Counted from the first letter of the stretch, positions 1 to 11,679 are shown. The stretch is DNA of 64,000 nucleotides from Thinopyrum elongatum (GCA_011799875.1 CM022303.1:731860587-731924586), one strand, 5' to 3'. Made by a program: numbers and translations. Notes: generated by a model from the letters alone, not told the origin.

Positions 1-29
1 AACAGTGGATTTATCTATCTTCAGAAATG

Positions 30-620
30 ACTCAAGTAGATATATGTATATTTACTTGATGAGACATAAGTCTAGATCTTTTGAATTCATTCAAAAGGTT
101 TTCAAGAATGAAGTAGAAGTTATTGTAACAAGAAAATTCTGTTTCTACAATTCGATTGCAGAAAGGAATATTTGAGTTACAAGTTTAGCGAATGTCTGAT
201 GAGTTTTGAAAAGAGTTTTATAACTTACACCTCCCGGAACACCACTGTGAGTGAAAAGTCCGTGAAGATGAAATCGAACCATTTATGACATGGTAAGATC
301 AAAGATGACATAAATAAATTTGCCATTATCCCTTTTAAAAGGTGATGCTTTAGAGACTGCGGCTTTTACACTGAAAAGAGCTCCATCAGGTCTGTTGAAA
401 TGACATCATGGTATGGTACGCCCAACCATGTTATATCTTTTCTTAACATTTGGAATATGGGGCTTGTGTAAAAGGTTACAAACCTATTCCAAATCAGACA
501 AGTGCTACTTTGTAGGTTATCCCAAGTCATTGGGTATTCCCCCACCACTATACCGAGGCAAAAGTTTTTGCCACAAAATGGTATGCTTTTTGAAGAAAAT
601 GGTTCTTTGAAAAAGGTGAG
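30..620 (+). pseudogene. Copia integrase remnant
   Basis: Broken frames read as the integrase core and C-terminus of an Angela-like pol: YLMRHKS near 60-80, LTPPGTP near 230, NRTIYDMVRSK near 275-300, ALETAAFTLKRAPS near 350-390, and KSDKCYFVGYPKS near 497-535. The order matches Copia integrase (core, then the GKGY-like segment). Several stops and frame changes separate the pieces, so no functional integrase can be made. Confidence 0.75.
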
Positions 621-1862
621 TGGGAGAATAGTGCAACTCGACGAGATAAACAGTATCTTCGCCATCAGATCAAAGGAAAGAGACCTTGGAAGTAATTCCG
701 GAGTTTCCTACTGCGACTGATACGGAAGTCTCTACAATAAAATGTATGGACTTCGGTCAAACTTGCAGCTGAACCACGTAGGCAAGGCTCGTGCAAACCT
801 CTCAGGTGCGCAAACGAGATATTGTTGTTAGACAATAGTATACCTACGATACACAAGGAAGCGTTGATGGGCCCTAACTCCGGAATTGGCTAAATGCCAA
901 TACAATCCGAGATAGTTTCCATATAAGTGATTCAAGATTAAAACCTTGATACACCTTTCGGAAGACTTAGAGTTTGACGAATATTTATGGAACTATAACT
1001 GATATGAATAAAAATGTTTTATCCATAAAGCTCGACTTGTTGCAATATACAAGTTCAAGGAGTTGACTACGATGAGGTTGCTTCATCGTAGCGATGCTTA
1101 AATTCGGTTCGGGTTGAACTAGCAATTAATACATATTTCATATCATGAGATATAAAACAATGGATGACAAAAGGATTTCCATCTGATGGAAATGAAACCA
1201 AGGACCTGCATGTGTTACAGTCCAAGGTATTTTGTCAATCCAGAGGATGCTAGAAAGGGTGCAAACTTCAGAGTTCCAGCGATGGACAGAAGAGAGCAAA
1301 GTGGAGTTGGAATCTTTGTGTTTTGATGAAATGGTCAAAGGAGTTTTGACTTCATCAATGGATAACGAAGATGCTTGTAATTCAAGAAAGTAAGTGGGAG
1401 CCTAATAACATTTCTAAAAACCTTGTGTGCTTGACACATTGTTAATTGGAAATAAAATTCTTGACACGAATTAGGACTTCATTTGAAAATAGTTTTTCGA
1501 TGAAGTGCTTGGGCTAAATAGCCTTAATATTAGGCATGATGATCTATGAAGATAGATTTACCTAATGGGGCTAAGCAATAAATACATATTGACAAGATGC
1601 TAAAACTTTTTAGCATTTAAAACGCCAAGGAGTGATTCTTGCCGAAGTCACATGGAAAGAGTTTTTGCAAGACTCGGCGTCCCAAAAACACTGATGAGCA
1701 AAATACATGATGGGGATTCCACACACTCTTGTGTTTGGATTAATCATGTATTCCATGGTATGTATAACAACCAGATATGTCCAATACTCCCAAAGTTGTT
1801 GCGAGTATAGATACCAAAGTGATCAAAAGTATTGATCAAGGGACAACAGTGAAAAAGGGTCA

Positions 1863-2140
1863 TTGAGTACTATAGTAGCACTGATGACAAGTTTTCTCGC
1901 AAGTAGAGATCATGAAGAGTTCGTTGTAAAAGGTTACATCGATACAGTCTTCATCATTTCTCCATGCGATTTTCGATTTAAATTGACGGTTTTGTGTAAC
2001 ACACAATATGGTGGCACAGTTAGTTGGAATTTGTTCAAACAAGTTACTGTGGCGAATTCTATAACAGAGGCAAAGTATGTTGCCGCTTTTAAAGCGACAA
2101 AGAAGATGTTGAATCATATAGTTCATTCATGAACTTAGTA
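1863..2140 (+). pseudogene. Copia RNase H remnant
   Basis: An 89-codon frame contains the Copia RNase H signature in decayed form: VVKGYIDTVF (usual GYTDADF), YGGTVSWNLFKQVTVANS and ITEAKYVAAFKATKK (usual TTEAEYIA). It stops just after a KKMLNHIVHS segment, where intact elements continue for about 60 codons. The polypurine tract and 3' LTR follow about 290 bp downstream, which fixes strand and element type. Confidence 0.8.
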
Positions 2141-2430
2141 TGGTTCCCAGATGGCTTTTGTCAATGGGACACTACTGCAAGTAGTTGCTCCATAACTCAG
2201 TCTGAGGAATCCAGGTTCGACCTGTGATTCGCATACATATCAAGCCAAGTCCACACAAAATATGACTTTTGTGAAAGCGTGAAAACGCGAGGATATGCAA
2301 AGATACACACGGAGCTGAAGTCGTCAGATCCGTTGAACATTCAGGCTATACCACAAGCGAAGCATATTTACACCGGTGTGCCACAGGTGTAAAGTGCATT
2401 AGCATTAACTAGATTATTGACTCTAGTGCA

Positions 2431-2438
2431 AGTGGGAG
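2431..2438 (+). other. Polypurine tract of the Copia element
   Basis: AGTGGGAG lies immediately 5' of the LTR start at 2,441, in the position where plus-strand priming occurs in LTR retrotransposons. Confidence 0.7.
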
Positions 2439-4060
2439 TCTGTAGGAGATATGCCCTAGAGGCAATAATAAATGTTATTGATTATCTCCCTGTTCATAAT
2501 TAGGTTTATGTTCCATGCTATAACTGCTATGGTTCTCGAGTCTGCAAATAAAACGAGGCTCGGAGGAAGACTCATATGCACGTGTGGAATAATAAACGGT
2601 AATATGTATTCCTCGTCTGGCCTCTAAGACTAGCTCAAGTATTGCATGATGGTTCTGTTTTCCTGATCATGGGCATGTCTATGCCAGCAATTTTGAGGGC
2701 ACAGTGTTAGAAGAACATTTGTGTTGAATCGACCCAAATTGATGTTATGCTATGAGTTACATTCGTCACATATTAATGGTTAATAACACAGAGATGGTTA
2801 ATGTTTGCAAAATTCCTTAGACCATGAGAGTGTCGAGTTTCTTCATACTTGCTTCATGAACTTTGGGGTTTGTTAAACGTCATCCGTAAATGGGTGGCTA
2901 TTACGGCGGCTTACGGGTTCATGGAAAAGTGTGTCAAGTAACTTGATAGCTCGAGATTGGGATTTGCTCCTCCGACGATGGAGAGATATCTCTGGGCCCT
3001 CTCGGTGTTACGGTATCCATCATCGTCTGGCCAGACACTTTGTGATTTGATCACAGGGATGCCGGAACACGGTAACGAGAAAAGAGAACAATACCGGTAA
3101 CGAGGTAACTGGCATAGTGGACAAGTTGTTGATCCACGGAAATGCCTACATGTCTAACCTCGGGTATTTGTAACATATCGTGAAGCAACAGGAATAGCAC
3201 ACGGCAACTGGAGGTTCACTCGAATATTCATTCGTGTGGGTATAGGGGTCAATATGGGTGTCCACAGCTCCGATGTTGATCATTGATCGGAAGGTGTTCC
3301 GTGTCATGTCTATACTTCACCGAACCTATAGGGTCACACGCTTAAGGGTCATCTATCTGCTGAATACTAGACAGGGAGTCTGAGAGAAAATCACCGAAAA
3401 GTTTCAGAGACAACGGAAGAGTTCCGGAGAGAGAACACTGAAAAAGTTTCGGTAAAACCGAAAAGTTGTTTCGGATAAAACCATTGATCCAAAAAGGTTT
3501 CGGCAAGCACCGGGAATGTTTTGGAGGTTGCCAGATTGGTCTGGTAATTTCTGGAATTTTTCTGGAGAAAAAACCGAAAAAAAAGTTTCGGAGCTGCCGG
3601 AGTTGTTTACCGGGTAAACAAAGATGGTTTTAAATTAAACCACCATACTGGAAATGTTCCAGAGCGCGTCCAGATAATTTTAGAGGGTGCCGGAAATGTT
3701 CTGGGACCTTTTGGAATTTTTCAGAAATAATAGTCGCGGAAAACATCTTGTCCCAGCGTGAGGGGACAAGATCCCACGGATCGTGGGGGCTGTTTTTGGG
3801 CTGTTTTTGGGGGGGCCCCCTTTGGGAGCAGCCCCCTTGTGGCTGGAAAAAATGTTGGGGGGGGGGCCCATGGTGGGGGGCAGCCCCCACAAATGGTGGA
3901 GAGTGTTGGGAGGAAGGTGGGGCCCCATGGGGGAACACCATGGACAAGGGAACATGTTTTTCCCTTGTTTGGTGGGAACATGTTCTCCTTGTTTTGTGGG
4001 AACATGTTTTCCCCATGTTTAGTGGGCTGAATTTTCAGCCCCCTCCACCCCTTCCACCAC

Positions 4061-4067
4061 TATATAA
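4061..4067 (+). promoter_or_regulatory. TATA box of the Copia LTR promoter
   Basis: TATATAA sits about 540 bp before the LTR end, downstream of a C-rich tract. This is the expected place for the U3/R promoter of an Angela-type LTR. Confidence 0.65.
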
Positions 4068-4264
4068 GGAGGAGGAGAGGTGCTCTCCAACTCCACTCCA
4101 ACTCTCTCACACAAGCCATGCATGATCTGGCATTCTCTCTCCCTCCCACGAAATAGTTTCGTAGTGCCGAAAGGCTGTCTGGGTTCCGGTGGGAACTAGT
4201 TCTGGACGGCGAAGCCCTGCCGGATAGATGGCACCGTATGTGTGCAACCCCGTAGAGAGGTCGT

Positions 4265-4402
4265 AGTTTCGTCCTTTTGCCCGAGGGGCTGTTCGAGTGT
4301 CCTCCCGAAGGGCTGTCCGAGTTCTGTGAGTCCTCCCGAAGGGCTGTCCACGACACCGTCCGGGGGACTGTCCGACCGCCTCCCGGAGGGCTGTCCGAGT
4401 GG
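4265..4402 (+). repeat. Short direct repeats in the LTR R/U5 region
   Basis: Four to five imperfect copies of a CTCCCGAAGGGCTGTCCGAG-like unit follow one another downstream of the TATA box. The unit itself contains the self-complementary CCCGAAGGG, so the transcript would be strongly structured here. Confidence 0.7.
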
Positions 4403-4603
4403 CGGATGAGGGAGTACATCCTCGCGGTTGGGAGGTTGTAAATCCTAGCTGCGGGGATCTGCACCGACGATCGTCATCGACTCTACTTCCGCTGCGCTAC
4501 GAGTCGGTAACGAAAATGATCAAACCTTGTATGCAGTCTCCATAGTGGTCCTGGGCTGGTGCGTAGGTCGGAAAATTTTTGTTTTCTGCTGCGTTACCCA
4601 ACA

Positions 4604-5571
4604 CTAATGTCGAGCAACCTCTTCTCTCCGCCATTTTTAAAATCAAAAGTTAATTATTTAAATGCCCAATAAGCTTTATGTTCTAATTCTAAAGGAAGGT
4701 GACATGCTTTACCGGAGATCATTTTATAAGGTGACATACCCATGGGATTTTTATAAGTAGTTCTATAAGCCCACAATGCATCAATAAGTTTTTTGACAAT
4801 CTTTCCTCGATATACTGACTGTGTTTTACAAAATTAACTTAATTTCTCTACTTTTAACTCTACTTGACCACAAGTTTGAGGATGATAGGGTGAAGACACT
4901 ATGATTAACATCATATTTTGCTAAGACTTTTATAAATGCACCATGCAAGAAATGTGAATCACCATCAGTCATGACATATCTAGGGACTCCAAAAACCTAG
5001 GGAAGATAACATCTTTAAGCATTTTAATAGAAGTGTTATGATCAGCATTGTTAGTTGGATTAGCTTCCACCCATTTAGTGACATAATCAACAGAAACTAA
5101 AATATGAGTGTTCCCATAAGAAGAAGGAAAATGTCCCATATAATCAAATCCCCAGATATCAAATGATTCAATAAATAAAGAATACTTCATAGGCATTTCT
5201 TCACGTTAGCCAATATTACCTACTCTTTGGCATTCATCACATGGTTGCACAAACTTAGGAGCATCTTTATATAAAGTAGGCCAGTTAAAACCAGACTGTG
5301 GTACCTTATGTATAGTTCTTTCTCCAACATGCTATCTTCCATATTGACTATACATGGTGACACTTCCATACAGACTATACAGACCAAAGTAATATCTTAA
5401 TTTGTAGAAAAATTTCTTCTTTTCTTGGTAAGAGAAATGTGGTGGAATATATTTAGCGACTATGTAACTAGCATGATCAACAAACCAAGGTGAAGTAACA
5501 CTAACAACAGCTAATTGTTCATCAGGAAAAGTATCATTAATAGGTATAGGATCATCAGGTATGTTTTCCAT
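4604..5571 (-). pseudogene. Gypsy integrase (zinc-finger region, core and part of C-terminus)
   Basis: The minus strand reads a pre-integrase segment (INDTFPDEQL, IPPHFSYQEKKKFFYKL; 5,332-5,571), then the core (FDIWGFDYMGHFPSSYGNTH, VDYVTKWVEANPTNNADHNT; 4,969-5,196), then SPYHPQTCGQVE, DALWAYRTTYKNPMGMSPYK and CHLPLELEHKAYWAFK towards 4,680. It ends at GEKRLLDI where the Copia LTR begins. At least two stops break the frame. The GNTHILVSVDYVTKW part contains a core catalytic aspartate context, but the whole is not translatable. Confidence 0.85.
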
Positions 5572-5589
5572 TCTAGATAAATGATCTGC

Positions 5590-7005
5590 TTTGGATTATC
5601 TTCACCCTTCCTATCAACTATATGTAAATCAAATTCTTAAACTAATAAAATCCATCTAATAAGCCTAGGCTTAGCATCTTTATTATCCATCAAATATTTA
5701 ATAGAAGAGTGATTAGTGTGAACAATAACTTTAGAATCTACAATGTAAGATCTAAACTTGTCATAAACAAATAACTGCTAAAAACTCTTTCTCAGTGGTA
5801 TCATAGTTCCTTTGAGCATTATCTAGCATCTTACTGGCATAATGAATAACATTAAATTTCTTATCTACCCTTTGTCCCAGAACAACCTCAACAACATAAT
5901 CACTAGCATCACATATAATTTCAGAAGGTAAATTCTAGTCAAGTGGTTGTATTATAGGAGCCAAAATTAAAGCTTTCTTTAAAATTTCAAGGGCTTCTAA
6001 TTATCATCAGAAGAAAAAGGAATATCTTTTTATAAAAGATTGGATTGAGGTCTAGTAAGTTTAGGGAAATATTTAGTGAATCTTCTATAGAAACTAGCAT
6101 GGCCAAGAAATATTCTAATTCCTTTTACATCATTACGATAAAGCATTTTCTCAATAACTTCTATCTTAGCTCTATCAACCTCTATGACTGTAGCTTAAAT
6201 TCTATGCCCAAGAACAATACCTTCGTTCAAAATGTAGTGGCACTTCTCCCAATTCAAGACAAAAACTTTGTTAAGATTGTACGAAAAATTATTGAATGAA
6301 GTTTCATAAAAATAAAAATCATCCATAAAGATTTATATTATATTTTTACAGAAATATGGAAATATAGCTGTCATGCATCTTTAAAAAGTAGCAGGTGCAT
6401 TACATAAACCAAAAGACATACGTGTATAAGCAAATGTGCCAAAGGGACAAGTAAAAGTTGTTTTCTCTTGATCTTCAAGATAAACAGGTATTTGGGAAAA
6501 GCCAGGATAGCAATCAAGATAACAAAAATGTGAATGCTTAGATAAATGCTCTAACATTTGATCAATAAAAGGTAAAGGATACTAGTCTTCCCTAGTAGCT
6601 TTATTTAATTTCTTATAGTCAATGCACATTATATCCTATAACCATCCTTTGAGGGGTTAATTCATTATCTTTATTTGAAACAATAGTAAAGCCTCCCTTT
6701 TTAGGAACACATTACACATGACTAACCCATTTACTATTTGAGATAGGATAAATAGTACAAGCTTCAAGTAATTTCACTACCTCTTTTCTTATCACTTCCT
6801 TCATTTTTGGATTAAGACGGCATAGATGATCAACAACAGGCTTTGAGTCTTCCTCCATATGAATCTTATGAGTGTGTAAAACAGGACCAATACCTTTTAG
6901 ATTATCCAAAGTATAACCAATTGCCACACGATGAGCCCTCAACACATCCAACAATTGTTCTTCCTCATGCGCTGAAAGATTAGGTCTTAAAATAACAAGA
7001 TACAT
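5590..7005 (-). pseudogene. Gypsy reverse transcriptase / RNase H
   Basis: The frame at 7,005-6,712 begins the RT domain: SAHEEEQLLDVLRAHRVAIG, KIHMEEDSKPVV, RLNPKMKEVIRKEVVKLLEA and YPISNSKWVS. Further down the minus strand, FMDDF at about 6,333-6,319 corresponds to the catalytic Y/F-x-D-D motif of plant Gypsy RT. RNase H-like peptides continue to about 5,600. The frame is broken several times after 6,712. Confidence 0.8.
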
Positions 7006-7224
7006 TTTTTTCTCATCTAGTTAAGCATATCTTAAATTTTCAGGCAATAGTTTCAATTCAAAGACATAATTTCATTTAGGAGGAGGTGGTGGCTCCCCTA
7101 AAGGACCAGGTGGAATATTTATTTTCAAGATAGGAGGTTGATGGTAGTAGGCTTGTTCTATTTCATTCCTCTCATCATGATCAGTTGACCCTTCTTGTTC
7201 CAACAAATATTGCTCTAATGAATC

Positions 7225-7752
7225 CTATGGAGAAATACCTATTGAGGCAATAAGTTTTAATTCATCAATTTGAGTAGGTTCTTTATCTATAGGTTGATTT
7301 GCTAACATGGAAAAAATAAAATCAACTCTTTCACCATCAAATTTTATAGTTACTTTCCCTTTAGGGAAATTAATCTCAGCACCAGCAGTATGTAAGAAAG
7401 GTCTACGCAATAGTATAGGACAAAATATATATTGTGGTGCACCAAGTACCATGAAATTAGTGGGAAACTTAGTAATACCATAAAGAACTTCAACATCTTT
7501 AACGATGCCTGTAGGTTTGATATAAGATCTATTTGCTAGTTTAATTACCACATCAACTTTTTTTATTCTCAAAGGAGTAATATCTTCTACAATTTCTTCA
7601 TAAAGAGTATAGGAGATAGCACTAACACTAGCACCTAAGACACATAATCCATGATAACAATGTGTTCCAATGGTGACAGAAATGACAGGAGTGTTTTTTC
7701 TTTTGTCTAACAATGTTCGTGGCATCCTGAGCATAATAGACCATCTTCTCAT
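7225..7752 (-). pseudogene. Gypsy aspartic protease region, active-site Asp changed
   Basis: A 175-codon open frame covers the retropepsin-like domain: LCVLGASVSAISYTLYEEI, a VVIKLANRSYIKPTGIVKDV strand, and FCPILLRRPFLHTAGAEI. In this clade the active-site loop normally reads C-D-[IL]-G-[AS]-S; here the aspartate codon (7,639-7,641) encodes valine, a one-base change. The frame is otherwise open, so loss of catalysis may have preceded general decay. It overlaps the tail of the gag reading frame in another phase. Confidence 0.75.
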
Positions 7753-7870
7753 TTAAGTCTTCAGTACTTATATCTTTAATAAGACCTACTTGTGGGTTGG
7801 TTTCTGTTTGTTCATAAGAAGTGTTACACTTTTTCAAACTCTTACTCTTTACAGTGGCAATATAAGAGTG

Positions 7871-8815
7871 CTATGTAATCCTAGAGGGGAAGAGAGGTTT
7901 CTCAACATAATGCATATGTTCCATAGTTTTAATAGTGTTTACATCAATTTCCTTATCAACTAATTCCCTCTCTTGATGATATTCTTTAAAAGGTTCATGA
8001 TACTTCTCCAAACTAGTTTTAGGAAAATTCACATGAGAGGCAAATGATTTAATAACATTAAGAAGTAACTCAGATTCATGACCAAAGTTTGCACCAATAC
8101 CTTTAAAAGTAGCAGCTTGAGCGAAAGCCTTGATAGAATCATATTCAAAATTCATACCTCTTTTCATACCTTTCTCAATTTCCCACTTCTCTCTATTGGA
8201 AGTAACTAGATTTATTAAGTCCCAACCTTCTTCAATTCCTTTATTGCTAAAACCCCCTCTAGAAGAATTATCCAATTCTTTATCATGAATAGGAAGTCTT
8301 GCATAGAAGTTATTAATTATCAATGTTTTAGAAAATCCATGATTGGGGCATTTTAGAAGAAGTCCTATTAGTCTCCCCCAAGCTTGAGCCATGTTCTCTC
8401 CATCATGAGGCCAAAAGTTAGTAATATAATTTCTATCCACATGAATTCGATGAAGAGAATAAACTTATTTGTAGAAAGAACCACTCAGATCATCCCAATT
8501 CATTTGCTAACCACCATCACGAGAACGGTACCTTTTTATTGCTTCACCCTCCAATGACATAGGGAATACTTTTTTCTTATCTTCATCATGAGATAACCTT
8601 GCAATTCTAAAGAGACCGCATATTTCTTCAACCACCAGAAGATGATCCTTAGAATAGACAGTGTCATTACCTGCATAGCGGTTAGCTTTAAAATACTCTA
8701 AAGAGCCCAAAGGTATTGAATAAATTTCATCTTTAGTTTCAAAGCGCTTGTCATAAACTTGTGCATCAAATGTAAAGTAATCTCCAAGCACCATGGAGGC
8801 CATAGTGGCAGCCAT
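7871..8815 (-). pseudogene. Gypsy gag
   Basis: Two minus-strand frames, 8,815-8,507 and 8,440-7,871, form an Athila-type gag. The N-part has YSIPLGSLEYFKANRYAGND, FRIARLSHDEDKKKVFPMSL and GEAIKRYRS. The second part has NFWPHDGENMAQAWGRLIGL, KCPNHGFSKTLIINNFYARL and a long helical stretch with IKSFASHVNFPKTS. A stop and frame change near 8,450-8,506 separates them. In related elements the two parts are one open frame. Confidence 0.8.
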
Positions 8816-8897
8816 GGTTGACTAAATTTCCAAATGAAAAAAGCAAGCACAATAATTGGTTTCTTTACCCATTTCCACTTACCAAAAGGGCTACACT

Positions 8898-8914
8898 CCC
8901 CGACAATGGAGCCA
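8898..8914 (-). other. Primer-binding site of the Gypsy element
   Basis: On the minus strand TGGCTCCATTGTCGGGG lies 11 bp downstream of the LTR end. It resembles the tRNA-Asp-type site TGGCGCCGTTGCCGGGG used by plant Gypsy elements, with three substitutions. Confidence 0.65.
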
Positions 8915-8925
8915 GAAAAGAGTCT

Positions 8926-10195
8926 TGATACCCACAAGTGTAGGGGATTATTTGTAGCCTTTTCAATAAGTAAGAGTGTCGAACCCAACGAGGACCAAAA
9001 GGAATTGGTTTACGAAAATAGCTAGGAATAACTAGAAAATGCTAGCTAAAGTGATAGTAGTGTTTTTGATATTTTGCATAGATGCAAGTAATTAAATAAC
9101 AACAAAAGTAAATTTATTTCAGAGATGGCCCAATCCTTAATTGTGCTAAGGATAAGAAAGAGATAATAGGACGGCGAGATAGTAACTTGTTGCCAAGTTC
9201 CATACTCATTTACTTTTCAACTTGCGGTTTGTTTGTTGTCATGTGGGTAGAGCCTAAGCTAAACATATTGCAAAACCATTCACTCATATGTTCTTATGAT
9301 TAAACCCCAATGGCTAACCCGGCTATCTATTGGGATAATTAAGGTAAAAACTAACCATGCTTTAAGTTCTAGGGTCCCCATTTATCCCTTAAGCTATAAA
9401 TCCTAGACTCGGGAAATAGTTTCTTGTCACTCCAGCCTTCCGTCCTAAATTCATTATAACTTAATGCTCTCTGCTAGGACCATAAATCGTGAACTAGCAT
9501 GCAATCAACATTCACATACTACCACTAGAGAATTACAACACAACTCATAATCAAACCACAATTCTTATTGCAAATTTATATGAAATCCATCAACTAAGGT
9601 TCTCCCATGTCCTCAAGAATGTAGTTAACTTCTCATAAGTAAAAAACGCAAGCATGTACAGGGGCATATGTATATGAATAGCAATCTTAACATATAGATA
9701 TTACACCAAATAAACACAAGGCATCAACTAGCAAACAACAATTAGCACCGAGAAGTGATTACATGCATCAATCTACCCCATTGCATAGGGATGACGTTGG
9801 AGATGGAGATAGAGATGGTGTTGTTGGTGGAGATGGTGTGGATGAAGATACTCCCCACGTTGCCTTGGTGTTGGTGCCGACGATGGTGATGAATTCCCCT
9901 AGTCGGAGGTGGCGGAATAGGCAGGTTCAGCCCTCCGGGAGAGGAACTAGGATTCTCTGTTTTCTGCCGCTGTGGAAAATCGAGCAAAAATTATGGTGTC
10001 CTCTTGGGACGAAGGGATGCCAACATCATAAGTGGATGCAGAGTGGGCAAATGTGGGTACCACGTGCCCCCGGCACGCCCAAGGCTAGGGCACATGGGCC
10101 TACCTTGTGGGCCCACCTCGGCACTCCCCAAGGGTGCCCCTCTGGCTCCTGGCTCCTTTTCGTGCCTTATTATGTGATGCAAAATGTACGTATCA
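8926..10195 (-). repeat. 5' LTR of the Athila-type Gypsy element
   Basis: The repeat has perfect 6-bp inverted termini, TGATAC at 8,926 and GTATCA ending at 10,195, and is 1,270 bp long. The primer-binding site is just inside it, so on the minus strand it is the 5' LTR. Its partner LTR is not in the window. The open frame that runs through its GC-rich end (9,763-10,515) continues out of the element and is not a gene. Confidence 0.8.
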
Positions 10196-10332
10196 GCACC
10201 CAATTGGGCCTGTTGAGCCCACTTTTGATTGATGACATAAATTTTAAAATCCGCCACAGATTTAGGTCAATCTATGTCATTTTCAGAAAATGTCACCAGA
10301 AAACCGTCATAGATCAACAATTTTCTGTAGTG
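10196..10332 (-). mobile_element. Terminus of a CACTA-like DNA transposon
   Basis: The plus strand ends AGAAAATGTC...TTTTCTGTAGTG; its complement starts CACTACAGAAAATTGTTG, which is a CACTA-type terminal inverted repeat. It abuts Copia integrase sequence on the right and the Gypsy LTR on the left, so the Gypsy element appears to have inserted into this transposon and hidden the rest of it. Confidence 0.5.
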
Positions 10333-11148
10333 AACCCTTATGAATGCTACTATAACCAAGAAATGCACAATGCTTCAAGCGGAATTGCAGCTTCCGGTCG
10401 TTGTTGGGACATAGGCATGGCCAACACGCTGATCCAAAGGTGCGAAGGAAGGAGTAACCAAGTTGACTGCCAAACAAAAGATGAAGTGGGGTGTCCATGT
10501 CAATTATTTTGCTAGGCATCCGATTAATAAGAAAAAAAATGCAGTTTGAAACGCTTCATCCCAAAAGCGAATGGGCATAGATGTTTGAGAAAGCAATGTC
10601 AAGCCAGTTTCTATGAGAAGTCAATGTTTACGCTCGGCAGAGTCATTTTGCTGGTGAGTATGGGGACAAGAAACATGGTGTTCTATCCCAATATTATTGA
10701 AGAAGGGATGAAGCTTTTGATACTCCCCCCCCCCACCACACCCCCCAAATCGGTTTAAACTTGGAAGATTTTGTGATTAAGGAAACTTTCAATGTGAGCT
10801 TGGAACTGAAGAAAAGTACGTTCGAAATTGGATTTATGATGACGGGAAAATATCCATGAGAACTTACAAAAATCATCGATGAAACTAACATAAAATTTGA
10901 ACCCCCCGCCCCCCCCAACCCTCGCCCCCAAGATGAGGTACACACAGGTCCCTAAACGTCAGGGTAAACAAGCGAAGAGGAAACGTTGACATCTTATTCG
11001 ACCTAACAAAGGGGAGCTGATGACTTTTCCCTTGTTGACACGCGTCACACACCACAGATTTATTATTTTTGCTAACACACGGAAGGCCAAACTGACGAAG
11101 AACGTGATCGATGATGGACGATGACTGATGCCTAGTTAGCGGTGCCAC
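10333..11148 (-). pseudogene. Copia GAG-pre-integrase and integrase remnant
   Basis: From 11,148 downward: HQSSSIIDHVLRQFGLPCVS, VVCDACQQGKSHQLPFVRSN, then after a G/C-rich insertion KFYVSFIDDFCKFSWIFSRH (core, first catalytic region), and at 10,519-10,333 MPSKIIDMDTPLHLLFG, YSFLRTFGSACWP and LKHCAFLGYSSIHKG. The order is that of a Copia integrase. The frame is interrupted by the low-complexity runs and several stops. Confidence 0.75.
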
Positions 11149-11440
11149 TGATCATGAGAGAACTTGTGAATAGAGAGAGCCGCTTTGGAGAGGACACCAC
11201 GTCAAGACACCACACGATAGGGGCACCCTTTAATGGGCTCGCGAGCCAGAACCTTCCTCGAAGCAAGATCCTTAACAAGAAAATAATTAGGGAAATATTC
11301 TACAGAAAAATTATTGTCATTGGCAAGGCTATTGACTGAGAGAGGATTTTTGTGAGAATTTGAAACATGAAGAACGTCTAGAACAAAAGATTTCTACAGT
11401 GTATGAAGAAGAGATTGACAATGTGAGAAATAAACACATG

Positions 11441-11587
11441 GAGTTTGTCGAGGTCGGCAGTGATGTGATCGGTGGCGCCACTAGCAGTGTGCACCTGGTC
11501 CTTGCCCGTGTACCGCTTCCTCATGTGGAGTTTGCCGAGGTCGGCGGTGAAGTGATCGGTGGCGCCCGAGTCGAGGAACCAGGCCAC
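11441..11587 (-). pseudogene. Copia protease start with duplicated active-site segment
   Basis: The frame has AWFLDSGATDHFTADLGKLH, the conserved Copia aspartic protease start, followed 28 codons later by a second SGATDHITADLDKLH. Two plus-strand stretches, 11,439-11,482 and 11,522-11,566, are near copies of each other, showing a local tandem duplication of about 44 bp with an 84-bp period. Confidence 0.7.
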
Positions 11588-11679
11588 ATTAAACCCCTAC
11601 TGACCAGTGGCGATGTTGTGGTTGAATCGGTTGTAGAATTTGAACGCCACGTGCCCGATCTTGTTGCACAACTGACATA

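Larger units (their letters stand above)
1..2440 (+). mobile_element. Angela/BARE-like Copia retrotransposon, 3' half of pol (decayed)
   Basis: This is the 3' portion of a Copia element read on the plus strand; its 5' LTR and gag lie outside the window. In order one can follow integrase pieces (about 30-620), a much decayed reverse transcriptase stretch (about 900-1,800), RNase H (1,863-2,140), a polypurine tract and then the 3' LTR. No open frame longer than about 90 codons survives, and stops and frameshifts are frequent, so it is a dead copy. Family assignment rests on the LTR start (TGTAGGAGATATGCCCTAGA, cf. Angela/WIS/BARE) and on integrase and RNase H peptides typical of that clade. Its insertion into the Gypsy integrase at 4,604 makes it the youngest layer of the local nest. 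Confidence 0.85.
2441..4603 (+). repeat. 3' LTR of Angela/BARE-like Copia
   Basis: The LTR begins TGTAGGAGATATGCCCTAGA and ends GTTACCCAACA, giving 2,163 bp with TG...CA termini. It is followed directly by Gypsy integrase sequence, so 4,604 is the insertion site; CTAAT (4,604-4,608) is the candidate 5-bp target duplication, whose partner would lie left of the unseen 5' LTR. Inside are a G-rich stretch with repeated GGGAACATGTT motifs (about 3,940-4,015), a TATA box, and short GC-rich direct repeats. The proline/glycine-rich frames around 3,630-4,125 on both strands are composition effects, not genes. Confidence 0.88.
4604..8925 (-). mobile_element. Athila-type Gypsy retrotransposon, internal region (interrupted)
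   Basis: Read on the minus strand the order is gag (8,815-7,871), aspartic protease (7,752-7,225), reverse transcriptase/RNase H (7,005 to about 5,600) and integrase (5,571-4,604), which is the Gypsy order. The peptides match the Athila-clade elements abundant in wheat. The integrase is cut at 4,604 by the Copia insertion, so its C-terminus and the 3' LTR must lie beyond the left edge of the window. Multiple stops and frameshifts are present; the element is inactive. Confidence 0.85.

Noticed and set aside
3630..4125. Overlapping Pro/Gly-rich open frames on both strands
   Set aside because: They lie inside the Copia LTR in a G-rich stretch and have no domain. Open frames in several phases reflect composition.
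9763..10515. 250-codon open frame on the plus strand
   Set aside because: It crosses the Gypsy LTR end and the CACTA-like terminus into antisense Copia integrase, so it cannot be one gene.
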